A stretch of DNA of 6,928 bases from Cytophagales bacterium (GTDB lineage: Bacteria; Bacteroidota; Bacteroidia; Cytophagales; Cyclobacteriaceae), in contig JAJCYK010000275.1 of NCBI GenBank assembly GCA_029262935.1, positions 1-6,928 of the forward strand, read 5' to 3'. Within the stretch, counting starts at the first letter, position 1, and each line of letters begins with the position of its first letter. Positions 1-6,928 of this stretch are shown piece by piece. The notes under the pieces were generated by a model. It was not told the origin of the DNA, did no database searches, and saw nothing but the letters and a program-made list of their open reading frames with translations. A program made the translations under genes and the position numbers.

Positions 1-2376
1 TTCTTCATACCCCAAGGAGGTACCGTTCATACCTTACCTTATGATTTTTCCGTAACAGATGTTTCACAAATAAATCTAACCTCCCAAGCCAGTGATCTGA
101 CCGTAGGTAGCCGAACTTATTTAATAGAAATTGACACCACAAAAAAGTTCAACAGTCCTTGGAGGTCCAATACATCGATTACTGGTGACGGTTTGGTGAC
201 GTGGAACGTACCTTTATTGGATGACAGTCCTACTCAAGACAGTGTCGTGTATTACTGGCGTAGCCGGTTTCAAGAACCCAAGGTGGGAGAAGACACAGCT
301 TGGACGGTGACTTCCTTTATTAATATCATCGGGAGCCCAGAAGGTTGGTCTCAAGCCCAATTCTCACAATTTGACGAGGATTTTATTGATGCAGGAATTA
401 CAAGAAACCAAGCTACTCGGGATTGGGAATTTACCAGCACTGAAAATTTGGTGGAGATCACTACCTATGGTCAGGATAATCCGCTGAGCGAACCAACCAA
501 TATTAGTGTGACCATAGACGGGCAAGCGTTTATTGTGAGTACCAGATTGTGTCCTATAAATAGCTTTAATGCTATAGCTTTTGACAAAGCTTCCACTATT
601 CCTTATGCTGTACTAAAAACTGGCGGATTTGACGTGTTGGATAGAAACCGTTGTGGTCGAACCCCTCAGGTTATCAATACCTTTACTAACAATGATGTTA
701 CCAGTACCAACATTCTAAACGACTATGTAGATCAGCTCCCCTTGGGCGACCATGCCATTTTATTCTCAATAGGGGCGGTTAATTATACTACCTGGACAGC
801 AACCACTATTGCCAAGCTTACTGAAATTGGAGTTGATCCAGCGGATTTTGGCTTACTCCAAATAGGAGAGCCAGTCATTATCATGGGAAGAAAAGGCGAT
901 GCACCAGGGACCGCTTTACTTATTCGAGCAGACCCCACCAGTAGCACGCCTATTTTTGAACAGGAAATTAACTTCAGTGAAATCATATCCGGTAAGTTTA
1001 GCACGGGTGTTATTCGCAGTCCTAAAATTGGACCAGCTTTGTCCTGGGGCACCTTGTATAAACATGTGGCGGAGCAGCCTGCTGATGGTGTTGTGTTTAC
1101 TGTGCTGGGAATTGATACTAATGGCCTCGAACAGGTGTTATTCGATAACTTAATAGTTGACCAATTGGATTTAAGTACAATTGACCCTGTGGTTTATCCT
1201 TTCTTAAGACTACAAATAAAGGTTTCTGATGAAAGCCAATTGACACCGGCTCAACTAAGAAGATGGCAGGTAATATACGAAACCGTACCAGATGGCGTGC
1301 TGTTGTTTAGAGGTAATAAGGATCATCTTACTAAAAACATATCGCTATCTGAAGGAGAGCAATACTTGACAGATTTTACATTTTTCAACGCCTCAAATAA
1401 ACCATTTACGGATAGTTTGACGTTGCAATCCACATTATTTAATAGGACCAATCGCAATTCTATTTTACAGGAATTCAAAATTGGAGCTCTAGCAGCCGGA
1501 GACTCCACATCATTTAGCATTACTGTTGATACCCAGGATCAAACTGGTATTAACGACTTTAGGGTATTTGTTAACCCCAATATACTACCAGAGCAATTGT
1601 ACAACAACAACATAAACGATTTTCAAGAATATTTGAAGGTTGCTGTTGACGACACACATCCTGTACTGGATGTGACCTTTGATGGGATTTACATTTTAGA
1701 TGGAGATATCGTTGCTCCTAGTCCATTGATCACGGTACTTTTAAAAGACGACAATGAATTCAGCTTGAAGCAAGATACGGTAGGTATGGAACTCTTTATT
1801 AAATCTATGGATCCGGATTGTTCCAATTGTGCGTTCAGTAGAATTAATTTTTCGGATCCTCGGGTACAATGGTTTCCCGCCACGGCCAATGCGGATTTCA
1901 GAATTGAATATCAACCAGACCCTTTAGCAGATGGCATATACACATTGCAAGTGCAAGGGGAAGACAACAGTGGCAGAAAATCTGGAGCAGAACCTTTCGC
2001 AATAAGTTTTGAGATCATAAATGAGTCCACCATTACAAATTTTTATCCTTATCCAAACCCTTTCTCCACCAACACGCGTTTTGTTTTTACCCTTACGGGA
2101 TCTGAAGTGCCAAGTCAAATTAAAATACAAATTTTGACAGTCACCGGTAAAGTAGTACGTGAAATTACTCAAGATGAATTAGGCCCAATACGTATTGGAA
2201 ATAACATTACCGACTACGCTTGGAACGGCAAAGATGAATTTGGAGACCAACTTGCCAACGGCGTTTATCTGTATCGAGTACTTATGAATCGAGACAGTGA
2301 TAGTTTCAAACATCGTCAAACTTCTGCAGATAAGGCCTTTAAAAAAGGTTACGGTAAGTTATATTTGCTTAGATAA
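1..2376 (+). CDS. C-terminal part of a large type IX secretion-associated surface protein, PorU2/C25-peptidase-like (5' partial)
   Basis: The frame is open from base 1 without a stop, so the gene begins upstream; 791 codons are visible. The first internal ATG-like start (GTG at 193) is not the true start. Visible order, in window residues: an FN3-like beta domain (about 38-100, ending VYYWRSRF); a linking beta domain; an ILEI/FAM3-like domain (about 207-308, ending IIMGRKG); a jelly-roll-like segment (about 340-428, with DLSTIDPVVYPFLRL); a CARDB-like Ig domain (about 440-550); a segment with the signature DVTFDGIYILDGDIV (from about 556); and a FlgD-like Ig/sorting-type end with YPNPFS (about 683-688) and NGVYLYRV, closing in GKLYLLR. 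From memory, this order and these signatures match the C-terminal halves of long Bacteroidota proteins named PorU2, whose N-terminal half carries a gingipain-type C25 cysteine peptidase. That domain lies outside the window, so peptidase activity is inferred. The product is probably exported to the cell surface. The gene is first in a probable operon with the DUF456 gene. Confidence 0.75.
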   Translation, partial: FFIPQGGTVHTLPYDFSVTDVSQINLTSQASDLTVGSRTYLIEIDTTKKFNSPWRSNTSITGDGLVTWNVPLLDDSPTQDSVVYYWRSRFQEPKVGEDTAWTVTSFINIIGSPEGWSQAQFSQFDEDFIDAGITRNQATRDWEFTSTENLVEITTYGQDNPLSEPTNISVTIDGQAFIVSTRLCPINSFNAIAFDKASTIPYAVLKTGGFDVLDRNRCGRTPQVINTFTNNDVTSTNILNDYVDQLPLGDHAILFSIGAVNYTTWTATTIAKLTEIGVDPADFGLLQIGEPVIIMGRKGDAPGTALLIRADPTSSTPIFEQEINFSEIISGKFSTGVIRSPKIGPALSWGTLYKHVAEQPADGVVFTVLGIDTNGLEQVLFDNLIVDQLDLSTIDPVVYPFLRLQIKVSDESQLTPAQLRRWQVIYETVPDGVLLFRGNKDHLTKNISLSEGEQYLTDFTFFNASNKPFTDSLTLQSTLFNRTNRNSILQEFKIGALAAGDSTSFSITVDTQDQTGINDFRVFVNPNILPEQLYNNNINDFQEYLKVAVDDTHPVLDVTFDGIYILDGDIVAPSPLITVLLKDDNEFSLKQDTVGMELFIKSMDPDCSNCAFSRINFSDPRVQWFPATANADFRIEYQPDPLADGIYTLQVQGEDNSGRKSGAEPFAISFEIINESTITNFYPYPNPFSTNTRFVFTLTGSEVPSQIKIQILTVTGKVVREITQDELGPIRIGNNITDYAWNGKDEFGDQLANGVYLYRVLMNRDSDSFKHRQTSADKAFKKGYGKLYLLR

Positions 2377-2378
2377 TG
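2374..2378 (+). other. TAATG stop/start overlap (translational coupling)
   Basis: The stop TAA of the large surface-protein gene shares its last A with the ATG of the DUF456 gene. No good Shine-Dalgarno sequence is visible just upstream (the region reads ATATTTGCTTAG), so re-initiation by ribosomes finishing the first gene is the simplest way to start the second. This supports one transcript for both genes. Confidence 0.7.
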
Positions 2379-2852
2379 GAATACGTATTAATAATATTAG
2401 GGGGATTATTGATAATTCTGGGAATCATTGGCTGCTTTTTGCCTGTTTTACCAGGGCCACCTTTGAGTTTCACCGGCTTACTACTGCTGCATGCCACTCA
2501 AAAAGTACAATTTGCCACTACCACATTAGTGATATTGGGTGTGGTGGTGCTAGCCGTATCATTATTGGACTATTTTGTGCCAATTTGGGGAACCAAGAAA
2601 TTTGGGGGGTCTAAGTTGGGGATCGTTGGCTCAGTGGCAGGACTTTTAGTTGGGGTGTTCTTTTTCCCACCTCTGGGAATAATAATTGGCCCTTTTTTAG
2701 GAGCAATTGCTGGAGAGCTGATCAATGGAGATGATTTACAGAAAGCGGTGAAATCTGGCTTAGGTTCTTTTTTGGGATATGTTTTTGGAACCAGCATAAA
2801 ACTAGGAGTGTGTGGAGTTATGGCATATTATTATGTCGAACGGTTAATTTAG
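2376..2852 (+). CDS. DUF456 domain integral membrane protein
   Basis: This is a 158-residue, very hydrophobic, glycine-rich protein. About five or six membrane segments can be seen: residues 3-22, 26-39, 49-70, 81-97, 99-115 and 131-153. An early LPVLPGPP turn, a conserved-looking [16 protein letters not shown] loop (65-80) and the [11 protein letters not shown] motif (105-115) are the hallmarks by which I recognise the DUF456 family; the length is normal for it. The function is unknown, and the glycine zipper-like stretches suggest tightly packed helices. The start is fixed by the TAATG junction: its A is the last base of the preceding gene's stop, which implies translational coupling. The next gene begins about 26 bases downstream. 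Earlier ATGs are absent in this frame, and the hydrophobic segment begins right after the Met. Confidence 0.85.
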   Translation: MEYVLIILGGLLIILGIIGCFLPVLPGPPLSFTGLLLLHATQKVQFATTTLVILGVVVLAVSLLDYFVPIWGTKKFGGSKLGIVGSVAGLLVGVFFFPPLGIIIGPFLGAIAGELINGDDLQKAVKSGLGSFLGYVFGTSIKLGVCGVMAYYYVERLI

Positions 2853-2868
2853 ATGCTACAGCTAAAAT

Positions 2869-2876
2869 GGAGAGGG
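2869..2876 (+). promoter_or_regulatory. Shine-Dalgarno-like sequence deciding the start of the YyaL-family gene
   Basis: GGAGAGGG lies with its GGAG core six bases before the ATG at 2879. The alternative in-frame ATG at 2867 has no purine-rich site before it, and the furthest start (2810) would overlap the DUF456 gene by 43 bases and place non-signal residues before the signal peptide. The site therefore favours 2879, though Bacteroidota depend little on such sites. Confidence 0.45.
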
Positions 2877-2878
2877 TT

Positions 2879-2926
2879 ATGACCAAGGTGTTAAGTATTT
2901 TATTGCTGGTTATTATTGCCAATTGC
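2879..2926 (+). other. Predicted lipoprotein signal peptide, ending at Cys16
   Basis: This segment encodes [16 protein letters not shown]: one Lys near the N-terminus, about ten hydrophobic residues and a Cys in lipobox position. The residues after Cys ([11 protein letters not shown]) are polar and flexible and precede the conserved domain, as expected for a tethered lipoprotein. The -1 Asn departs from the usual Gly/Ala/Ser, so cleavage by signal peptidase II is an inference. Confidence 0.6.
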
Positions 2927-5014
2927 CAAGGACCAAGGCAAAGTAAGGATTCCGATCAATTGGCTCATAGCGATGGCTATGGCAATCATCTAGTTGGTGA
3001 AAGTAGCCCTTACCTACTCCAGCACGCGCATAACCCTGTCGATTGGTATCCTTGGGGAGATGAGGCCATGGAGAAAGCGAAAAAGGAGAATAAGCTGTTG
3101 GTAATCTCCGTAGGATACGCCGCTTGTCATTGGTGTCATGTTATGGAAAATGAGTCTTTTGCAGATAGCAGCGTGGCCGCAATAATGAATGAAAATTACG
3201 TCTCCATTAAAGTAGATAGGGAAGAACGACCAGATGTGGACAAGATTTATATGGATGCCTCCTATCTAATGACGGGTCGCGGAGGTTGGCCTTTGAATGT
3301 AATCGCCTTGCCTGATGGAAGACCCGTTTTTGCCGGATCCTACTTTCCGAAAAAGGACTGGACAAAGATTTTGAACCACATAATAAACCAATATGAGGAA
3401 GACCCTGAACGTCTGCAAACCATTGCAGATCAAGTAACTCAAGGACTTCAAGATATTGAAACCGTAACACTTAATACGGAAGCAGAAGATTTTACGAAAG
3501 AGCAACTGCAGCAGCTACACGTTCGTTTCATGCAGGATATTGATACTATAAAAGGGGGTAGGACCGGAGTTCAGAAATTTCCGACTCCTAGTATATGGCA
3601 GTACTTGATGCGGTATTACTTTTTTGATAAAGATCCTCAAGCACTAGATGCTGTTAATAAAACTTTAACGGCTATGGCAAAAGGTGGCATCTACGACCAC
3701 CTGGGAGGTGGTTTTGCTAGATACTCCACAGATCCCGATTGGCGGGTACCTCATTTTGAAAAAATGTTGTACGATAATGCTCAGCTTTTAAGCTTGTATG
3801 CCAGGGCCTATCAGTTAACCAAGAACCCTCTCTATAAAACTGTGGTAACCGAAACCGCTGACTTTGTTAAACGAGAAATGACCTCCAAACAAGGCGCTTT
3901 TTACTCCTCCTATGATGCAGATAGCGAAGGAGAAGAGGGCAAATTTTACGTATGGACGGAAGAAGAAGTGCGCGGGATACTCAAAGAAGAAGCTGATCCG
4001 TTCATTGCTTACTACACCATTCAAAAAGGGGGCAACTGGGAGCACAGTAAAAACATTTTAATTCCCTCTAAATATCCTGAGAAAATTATTAGCAAATCAG
4101 GTTTGGATCCCCAAAGATTTAAAACGTCCATCGAGAACTCCAGATCGAAGTTATTTGAAGCGAGAATGGAACGTGTTCCGCCTAAGCTTGATGATAAAGT
4201 GCTGACTTCCTGGAACGCATTGATGTCTGTAGGTTATTTAGACGCTTACCGGGTGTTTGGTGAAAAAGAGTATCTAGATGTGGCTTTAAAAAATATTCAA
4301 TTCCTGCTCGAACATTCAAAGTCCACCGATGGTGGATTAAATCGAAACTTCAAAGATAACACCTCCAACATAAACGGGTTCTTGGATGATTACAGTCATA
4401 CCATACAGGCTTTGTTGGGTTTGTACGAAGCTACTTTCGATGAAAAGTGGCTACAGGAAGCACGCTCATTGACAGACTATACTATTGAACACTTTCAGGA
4501 CCCTGAAAGCGGCATGTTCTTTTACACTTCTAAGGATGACCCCAAACTGCTGGCAAGAAAAATGGAATTATCAGATAATGTGATTCCCGGTAGTAATAGT
4601 AGTATGGCCAACAATTTGTATTTGTTAGGAACTTATCTGTACCATCAACCATACTTGGATATATCCAGACAAATGTTACTAAACGTCCAGTCCACCTTGA
4701 TGGAGCAACCTGTTTTTTATAGCAATTGGGCCATGTTGATGCACCAAATGACTCAACCACTTTATGAAGTGGCCATTATGGGTGACAATTGGGAATCTAG
4801 ACTAAAAGAATTTGATACATACTATTTACCGAATGTCATTTATTTAGGCGGTCCTTCAGAGGGTACACTAGATTTACTAGAGAATAAATTGGTGGCGGGT
4901 CGAACCACTATTTATGTATGTGAAAACAAAAGCTGTCGCTTACCTGTGACAAAAACCAATCAAGCACTTACTCAAATGGACCAACAGCTATTAAAAGGCA
5001 TTGTAGGAAATTAA
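2879..5014 (+). CDS. Thioredoxin domain-containing protein of the YyaL/SPATA20 family (DUF255), predicted lipoprotein
   Basis: The protein has 711 residues from the chosen start, close to the usual family length. It begins with a short lipoprotein signal peptide: Lys3, a hydrophobic core LSILLLVII, and Cys16 in IANC (codon 2924-2926). The family signature follows: [18 protein letters not shown] (about 43-60); the thioredoxin-like CHWCHVM at 83-89; [15 protein letters not shown]; and GGWPLNV. The second half is the (alpha/alpha)-barrel-like region with [10 protein letters not shown] (about 292-301), [16 protein letters not shown] (about 344-359), [12 protein letters not shown] (438-449), [25 protein letters not shown] and the terminal [12 protein letters not shown]. 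All key motifs are intact. Biochemical function is not established for the family: the N-terminal half is a thioredoxin fold and the C-terminal half resembles sugar epimerase/glycosidase barrels. The gene lies 26 bases after DUF456, probably in the same operon. Asn at position -1 of the lipobox is unusual, so membrane anchoring is likely but not certain. An ATG at 2867 would give 715 residues. Confidence 0.88.
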   Translation: MTKVLSILLLVIIANCQGPRQSKDSDQLAHSDGYGNHLVGESSPYLLQHAHNPVDWYPWGDEAMEKAKKENKLLVISVGYAACHWCHVMENESFADSSVAAIMNENYVSIKVDREERPDVDKIYMDASYLMTGRGGWPLNVIALPDGRPVFAGSYFPKKDWTKILNHIINQYEEDPERLQTIADQVTQGLQDIETVTLNTEAEDFTKEQLQQLHVRFMQDIDTIKGGRTGVQKFPTPSIWQYLMRYYFFDKDPQALDAVNKTLTAMAKGGIYDHLGGGFARYSTDPDWRVPHFEKMLYDNAQLLSLYARAYQLTKNPLYKTVVTETADFVKREMTSKQGAFYSSYDADSEGEEGKFYVWTEEEVRGILKEEADPFIAYYTIQKGGNWEHSKNILIPSKYPEKIISKSGLDPQRFKTSIENSRSKLFEARMERVPPKLDDKVLTSWNALMSVGYLDAYRVFGEKEYLDVALKNIQFLLEHSKSTDGGLNRNFKDNTSNINGFLDDYSHTIQALLGLYEATFDEKWLQEARSLTDYTIEHFQDPESGMFFYTSKDDPKLLARKMELSDNVIPGSNSSMANNLYLLGTYLYHQPYLDISRQMLLNVQSTLMEQPVFYSNWAMLMHQMTQPLYEVAIMGDNWESRLKEFDTYYLPNVIYLGGPSEGTLDLLENKLVAGRTTIYVCENKSCRLPVTKTNQALTQMDQQLLKGIVGN
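5011..5014. other. Shared TTAA stop codons of convergent genes
   Basis: The plus-strand YyaL-family gene stops with TAA at 5012-5014. The minus-strand methyltransferase stops with TAA that reads TTA at 5011-5013 on the plus strand. The two genes thus overlap tail to tail by four bases. There is no intergenic space for a terminator, and I see no stem-loop with a T tract just beyond either stop. Confidence 0.85.
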
Positions 5015-5784
5015 GATAAAGTAGCAACCACCGTACCGTTGCGATGACGAAAATTCAATCTTCCATTTTTCATAAATGGCGAAAACCCTGTCTTTGCTTG
5101 CGGGTCGACAAGTTCCTTGCGTAAGGCAGAGTTTATGGTTTTGCTACTATTTGGGTCTGTTTTACTGAAGTCCAGCCAATCCAAGAAATCCATCTCATTG
5201 TATTCTTCCCAAGTATCGGAAATATTCATGCCCATTTTTGTAAAAAGAGCCTTTAGATTAGTAAGGCTTAATGCTGTGGTATGCGTTCGGTCACGTAGTC
5301 GCTCTAGTTCATTGTAATTTTGGGCTTCTGCCTCATTCTCTGGAGCAATTAGATCCATCACGACCACGCTTCCGCCAGGTTTACAGACTCGCTTCATTTC
5401 CATTAGTACAGCTTCTGGTTCAAAGAAATGATGAAATGAGTACCGCGTTACTACGGTGTCAAACGTATCTTTCTCAAAAGGCAACTTTTCAGCGGACCCT
5501 AGTACGAATTCAATGTTTGATACTTGATTTTTATTAGCTAAAATTTGACCTTGCTCTAACATAGCTTCAGTAATGTCAACTGCGTAAATCTTCTTAACAC
5601 CAGGAGCTAAGGCCAAACTTACTAAACCACTGCCGGCGGCTACATCCAAAACTACTTGGTCACTACTTAATGCCAGGCGTTTGGCAAGATTAGATAACAT
5701 CACTGGAAATGCTTTGTTCCACCCCACAGCTTGTTTCGTGAACTCCCTTTTAATCGCCTGATGTTGTGACTCAATGTTTTCCAT
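5011..5784 (-). CDS. Class I SAM-dependent methyltransferase, YcgJ/UbiE-like
   Basis: This 257-residue protein is cytoplasmic, with no signal peptide or membrane segment. The Rossmann methyltransferase motifs appear in order: motif [10 protein letters not shown] (45-53), the SAM ribose-binding acidic residue in YAVDIT (Asp70), GSAEKLPF (96-103), the post-II strand [13 protein letters not shown] (108-120), and [15 protein letters not shown] (132-146). The segment [16 protein letters not shown] (158-173) resembles the same region of Bacillus subtilis YcgJ, which I recall as LRDPSHVRESS, so it belongs nearer to that group than to true UbiE. The methyl acceptor is unknown: these small-molecule methyltransferases cannot be assigned a substrate by motif. 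The start ATG at 5782-5784 is the only sensible one before the conserved N-terminal helix. It converges with the YyaL-family gene and diverges from the DUF4301 gene, so it is probably transcribed alone. Confidence 0.85.
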   Translation of the reverse strand: MENIESQHQAIKREFTKQAVGWNKAFPVMLSNLAKRLALSSDQVVLDVAAGSGLVSLALAPGVKKIYAVDITEAMLEQGQILANKNQVSNIEFVLGSAEKLPFEKDTFDTVVTRYSFHHFFEPEAVLMEMKRVCKPGGSVVVMDLIAPENEAEAQNYNELERLRDRTHTTALSLTNLKALFTKMGMNISDTWEEYNEMDFLDWLDFSKTDPNSSKTINSALRKELVDPQAKTGFSPFMKNGRLNFRHRNGTVVATLS

Positions 5785-5794
5785 AGGGTAAGTT

Positions 5795-5827
5795 AAAAAG
5801 TATCTTAAATTCCTGCAAACTGAGCAA
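5795..5827 (-). promoter_or_regulatory. Weak candidate promoter for the methyltransferase gene
   Basis: Reading the minus strand, TTG (5827-5825) is followed after 22 bases by TACTTTTT (5802-5795), which matches the Bacteroidota -7 box TAnnTTTG at all but the last position. The box ends about ten bases before the ATG, giving a very short leader. In AT-rich DNA such matches arise easily, so this is only a candidate. Confidence 0.2.
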
Positions 5828-5889
5828 TATTATCGTATCTTTTGAGAGGTCTCACCATGTTTAGAGCAGTGTAATAAACCACTTTGCAG
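5813..5889. repeat. Separated inverted repeat CTGCAAAnTG around a small palindrome
   Basis: CTGCAAACTG at 5813-5822 is matched on the opposite strand by CTGCAAAGTG at 5889-5880, identical in nine of ten positions (seven contiguous). Between them lies TGAGAGGTCTCA (5843-5854), a 5+2+5 palindrome, close to the middle of the pair. The arrangement could be operator half-sites for a regulator of the divergent genes, but arms this short occur by chance at appreciable frequency. Confidence 0.25.
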
Positions 5890-5936
5890 ACAGCATGGAT
5901 CAAATCATTTATAATAGTAAATACCACAAGAATCGT

Positions 5937-6928
5937 ATGTTTTCAGAAAGTGACTTGTCATTCTTTGCCCAAAAAGGTATCACTGAAAGTACCGTTGAGG
6001 AGCAAATCGAATATTTTAAAAAGGGATTTCCTTTTTTGAACTTAACTAAAGCTGCATCTGTCAATGACGGAATCATAAACATGTCGGCGGATACAGTTTC
6101 CGCAAATATTCAGTATTTCCAGACTCACCTGACCGGGAATACCATTGTAAAGTTTGTTCCGGCTTCAGGAGCAGCTTCGCGCATGTTTAAAGATTTTTTT
6201 GGTCTGATGAATGATGCAAACAACCCTGAAAAGTATCCACAGGCAATACATGCATTAGCTCAACTAGATCAGTTTGCATTTTATACTGAACTAAATAAGG
6301 CCGTTGAAAAAGACGGGTTAAAGTTGTCGGAACTATTGGAATCTAAGGATTATTCCAGGTTATTGGCATACATGTTAACCGAGCAAGGGTTGAACTATGG
6401 ATTTCTGCCAAAGGGACTCTTACTGTTTCATGACTACAAGCAAGGCCCCAGGGTGCCAATGGAAGAACATTTAGTGGAGGCAGCGCACTATGGTAAGGGC
6501 TCAGATGGGGTGGCCCGGTTGCATTTTACCGTATCTCCTCAACACCGTAGTTACTTTAGTCAACTTGAACAAAGGGCCACGCCCATATATCAGCAATTAT
6601 TCAATGTGAGGTATGATGTTAGTTATTCTGAACAAAAACCTGCCACGGATACAGTAGCTGTGGATTTAGAAAATCGACCATTCCGCAATGATGATGACAG
6701 CATACTTTTCCGACCTGGCGGGCATGGCGCGCTTTTAGAAAACCTTAATGATATATCCGGTGATATCATCTTTATTAAGAATATAGATAACGTCGTGCCC
6801 GACCATCTAAAAGAAGAAACGTACCAGTATAAACAGGCATTAGCGGGTTTACTATTGCAAGTAAGAGCCAATATTTTCCAGTTCTTAAACGACTTAGAAA
6901 ATGATCCAAACCCGCAAGTATTGTCCGC
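5937..6928 (+). CDS. DUF4301 family protein, nucleotidyltransferase-like motifs (3' partial)
   Basis: The visible 330 codons run off the window end; from memory the family is about 500 residues, so roughly the last third is missing. The N-terminus MFSESDLSFFAQKGI and FKKGFPFLNL match how I remember family members beginning, which favours the ATG at 5937; an in-frame ATG at 5895 would add 14 residues, and neither has a clear Shine-Dalgarno site. Conserved-looking motifs are VPASGAASRMFK (74-85), LPKGLLLFHDY (about 157-167), SEQKPATDTVAVD (about 231-243), RPGGHGALLENL (259-270) and IKNIDN (about 280-285). The family has no assigned function that I know of. The motif order resembles UDP-sugar pyrophosphorylases: a glycine/Arg loop, a PKG motif, GGHG, and a sugar-site-like N-D-N. 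There is no signal peptide, so a cytoplasmic enzyme is likely. It diverges from the methyltransferase gene. Confidence 0.82.
   Translation, partial: MFSESDLSFFAQKGITESTVEEQIEYFKKGFPFLNLTKAASVNDGIINMSADTVSANIQYFQTHLTGNTIVKFVPASGAASRMFKDFFGLMNDANNPEKYPQAIHALAQLDQFAFYTELNKAVEKDGLKLSELLESKDYSRLLAYMLTEQGLNYGFLPKGLLLFHDYKQGPRVPMEEHLVEAAHYGKGSDGVARLHFTVSPQHRSYFSQLEQRATPIYQQLFNVRYDVSYSEQKPATDTVAVDLENRPFRNDDDSILFRPGGHGALLENLNDISGDIIFIKNIDNVVPDHLKEETYQYKQALAGLLLQVRANIFQFLNDLENDPNPQVLS

Larger units (their letters stand above)
5785..5936. promoter_or_regulatory. Divergent intergenic region between the methyltransferase and DUF4301 genes
   Basis: These roughly 150 bases separate two gene starts facing away from each other, so promoters for both should lie here. 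The part 5895-5936 would be coding if the upstream ATG of the DUF4301 gene is used. The stretch is AT-rich and contains the inverted repeats described separately. On the plus strand, TATCTTTT (5836-5843) resembles the Bacteroidota -7 consensus TAnnTTTG with one mismatch, but no TTG is found at the right distance upstream. I see no tRNA, small ORF or clear riboswitch. Confidence 0.5.

Noticed and set aside
193..195. GTG at 193 as a real start of the first gene
   Set aside because: The same frame is open back to base 1 and the residues before it continue an FN3-like beta domain, so the site is internal to a longer gene.
2297..2614. Open reading frame of 105 codons on the plus strand bridging the first two genes
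   Set aside because: It overlaps the end of the surface-protein gene and half of the DUF456 gene in another frame, and its translation shows no domain or membrane pattern. Both genes it overlaps have clear family signatures.
2810..2878. Longer N-terminus of the YyaL-family protein starting at 2810
   Set aside because: It would overlap the DUF456 gene by 43 bases and put charged, non-conserved residues before an otherwise well-formed signal peptide; a start at 2879 (or 2867) fits better.
5024..5042. GCAAC/GTTGC stem-loop just after the YyaL-family stop codon as a terminator
   Set aside because: The stem is only five base pairs with a nine-base loop, no T tract follows, and it lies within the methyltransferase coding sequence.
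5271..5537. Plus-strand open frame of 88 codons opposite the methyltransferase
   Set aside because: It lies wholly antisense to the SAM-binding motifs of the methyltransferase; its length is explained by constraint on the other strand.
6150..6191. VPASGAASRMFK as a Walker A (P-loop) ATP-binding site
   Set aside because: It lacks the GK(S/T) ending of a P-loop; the Arg-Met after the small-residue loop fits a nucleotidyltransferase loop better.
6623..6871. Minus-strand open frame of 82 codons opposite the DUF4301 gene
   Set aside because: It is antisense to the conserved GGHG and NIDN region and shows no recognisable protein features.

Overview
The window looks like chromosomal DNA from a member of the Bacteroidota (Cytophagia, Flavobacteriia or Saprospiria type; I cannot place it further). 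Three things point there: a large surface protein ending in the FlgD-like/sorting-type C-terminus typical of type IX secretion systems, a DUF4301 gene (a family I know essentially from Bacteroidota), and AT-leaning, tightly packed genes with mostly weak Shine-Dalgarno signals. I see no tRNA, rRNA, insertion sequence, phage gene or CRISPR array.

Layout. Positions 1-5014 hold a compact plus-strand gene group. First comes the 3' part of a very large exported protein that resembles the C25-peptidase/PorU2 group. It is followed, with a one-base TAATG overlap, by a small DUF456 membrane protein. After a gap of about 26 bases comes a YyaL/SPATA20-type thioredoxin-domain protein that carries a lipoprotein signal peptide. 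The spacing suggests one operon whose products all belong to the cell envelope. A minus-strand YcgJ-like SAM-dependent methyltransferase (5011-5784) converges on it, and the two genes share the palindrome TTAA for both stop codons. A divergent intergenic region of about 150 bases follows, with two small inverted repeats and a weak promoter candidate. The last gene, cut by the window end, is a DUF4301 protein.

How the genes may work together. The clearest link is within the first operon: an exported multidomain protein containing several cysteines (including a CxxC), a membrane protein of unknown role, and a predicted envelope-anchored CxxC thioredoxin-like protein. A thiol or folding role of the third gene for exported proteins is possible but is inference. 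The methyltransferase and the DUF4301 gene are divergent and could share control of their common upstream region.

The most interesting points are (a) motifs in the DUF4301 protein that look like a UDP-sugar pyrophosphorylase/nucleotidyltransferase fold, (b) an ILEI/FAM3-like domain in the large secreted protein, and (c) the lipoprotein form of the YyaL-family protein in an operon with a probable type IX secretion component. I did not find a clearly new defence or mobile system; the window is mostly ordinary core-type gene content.
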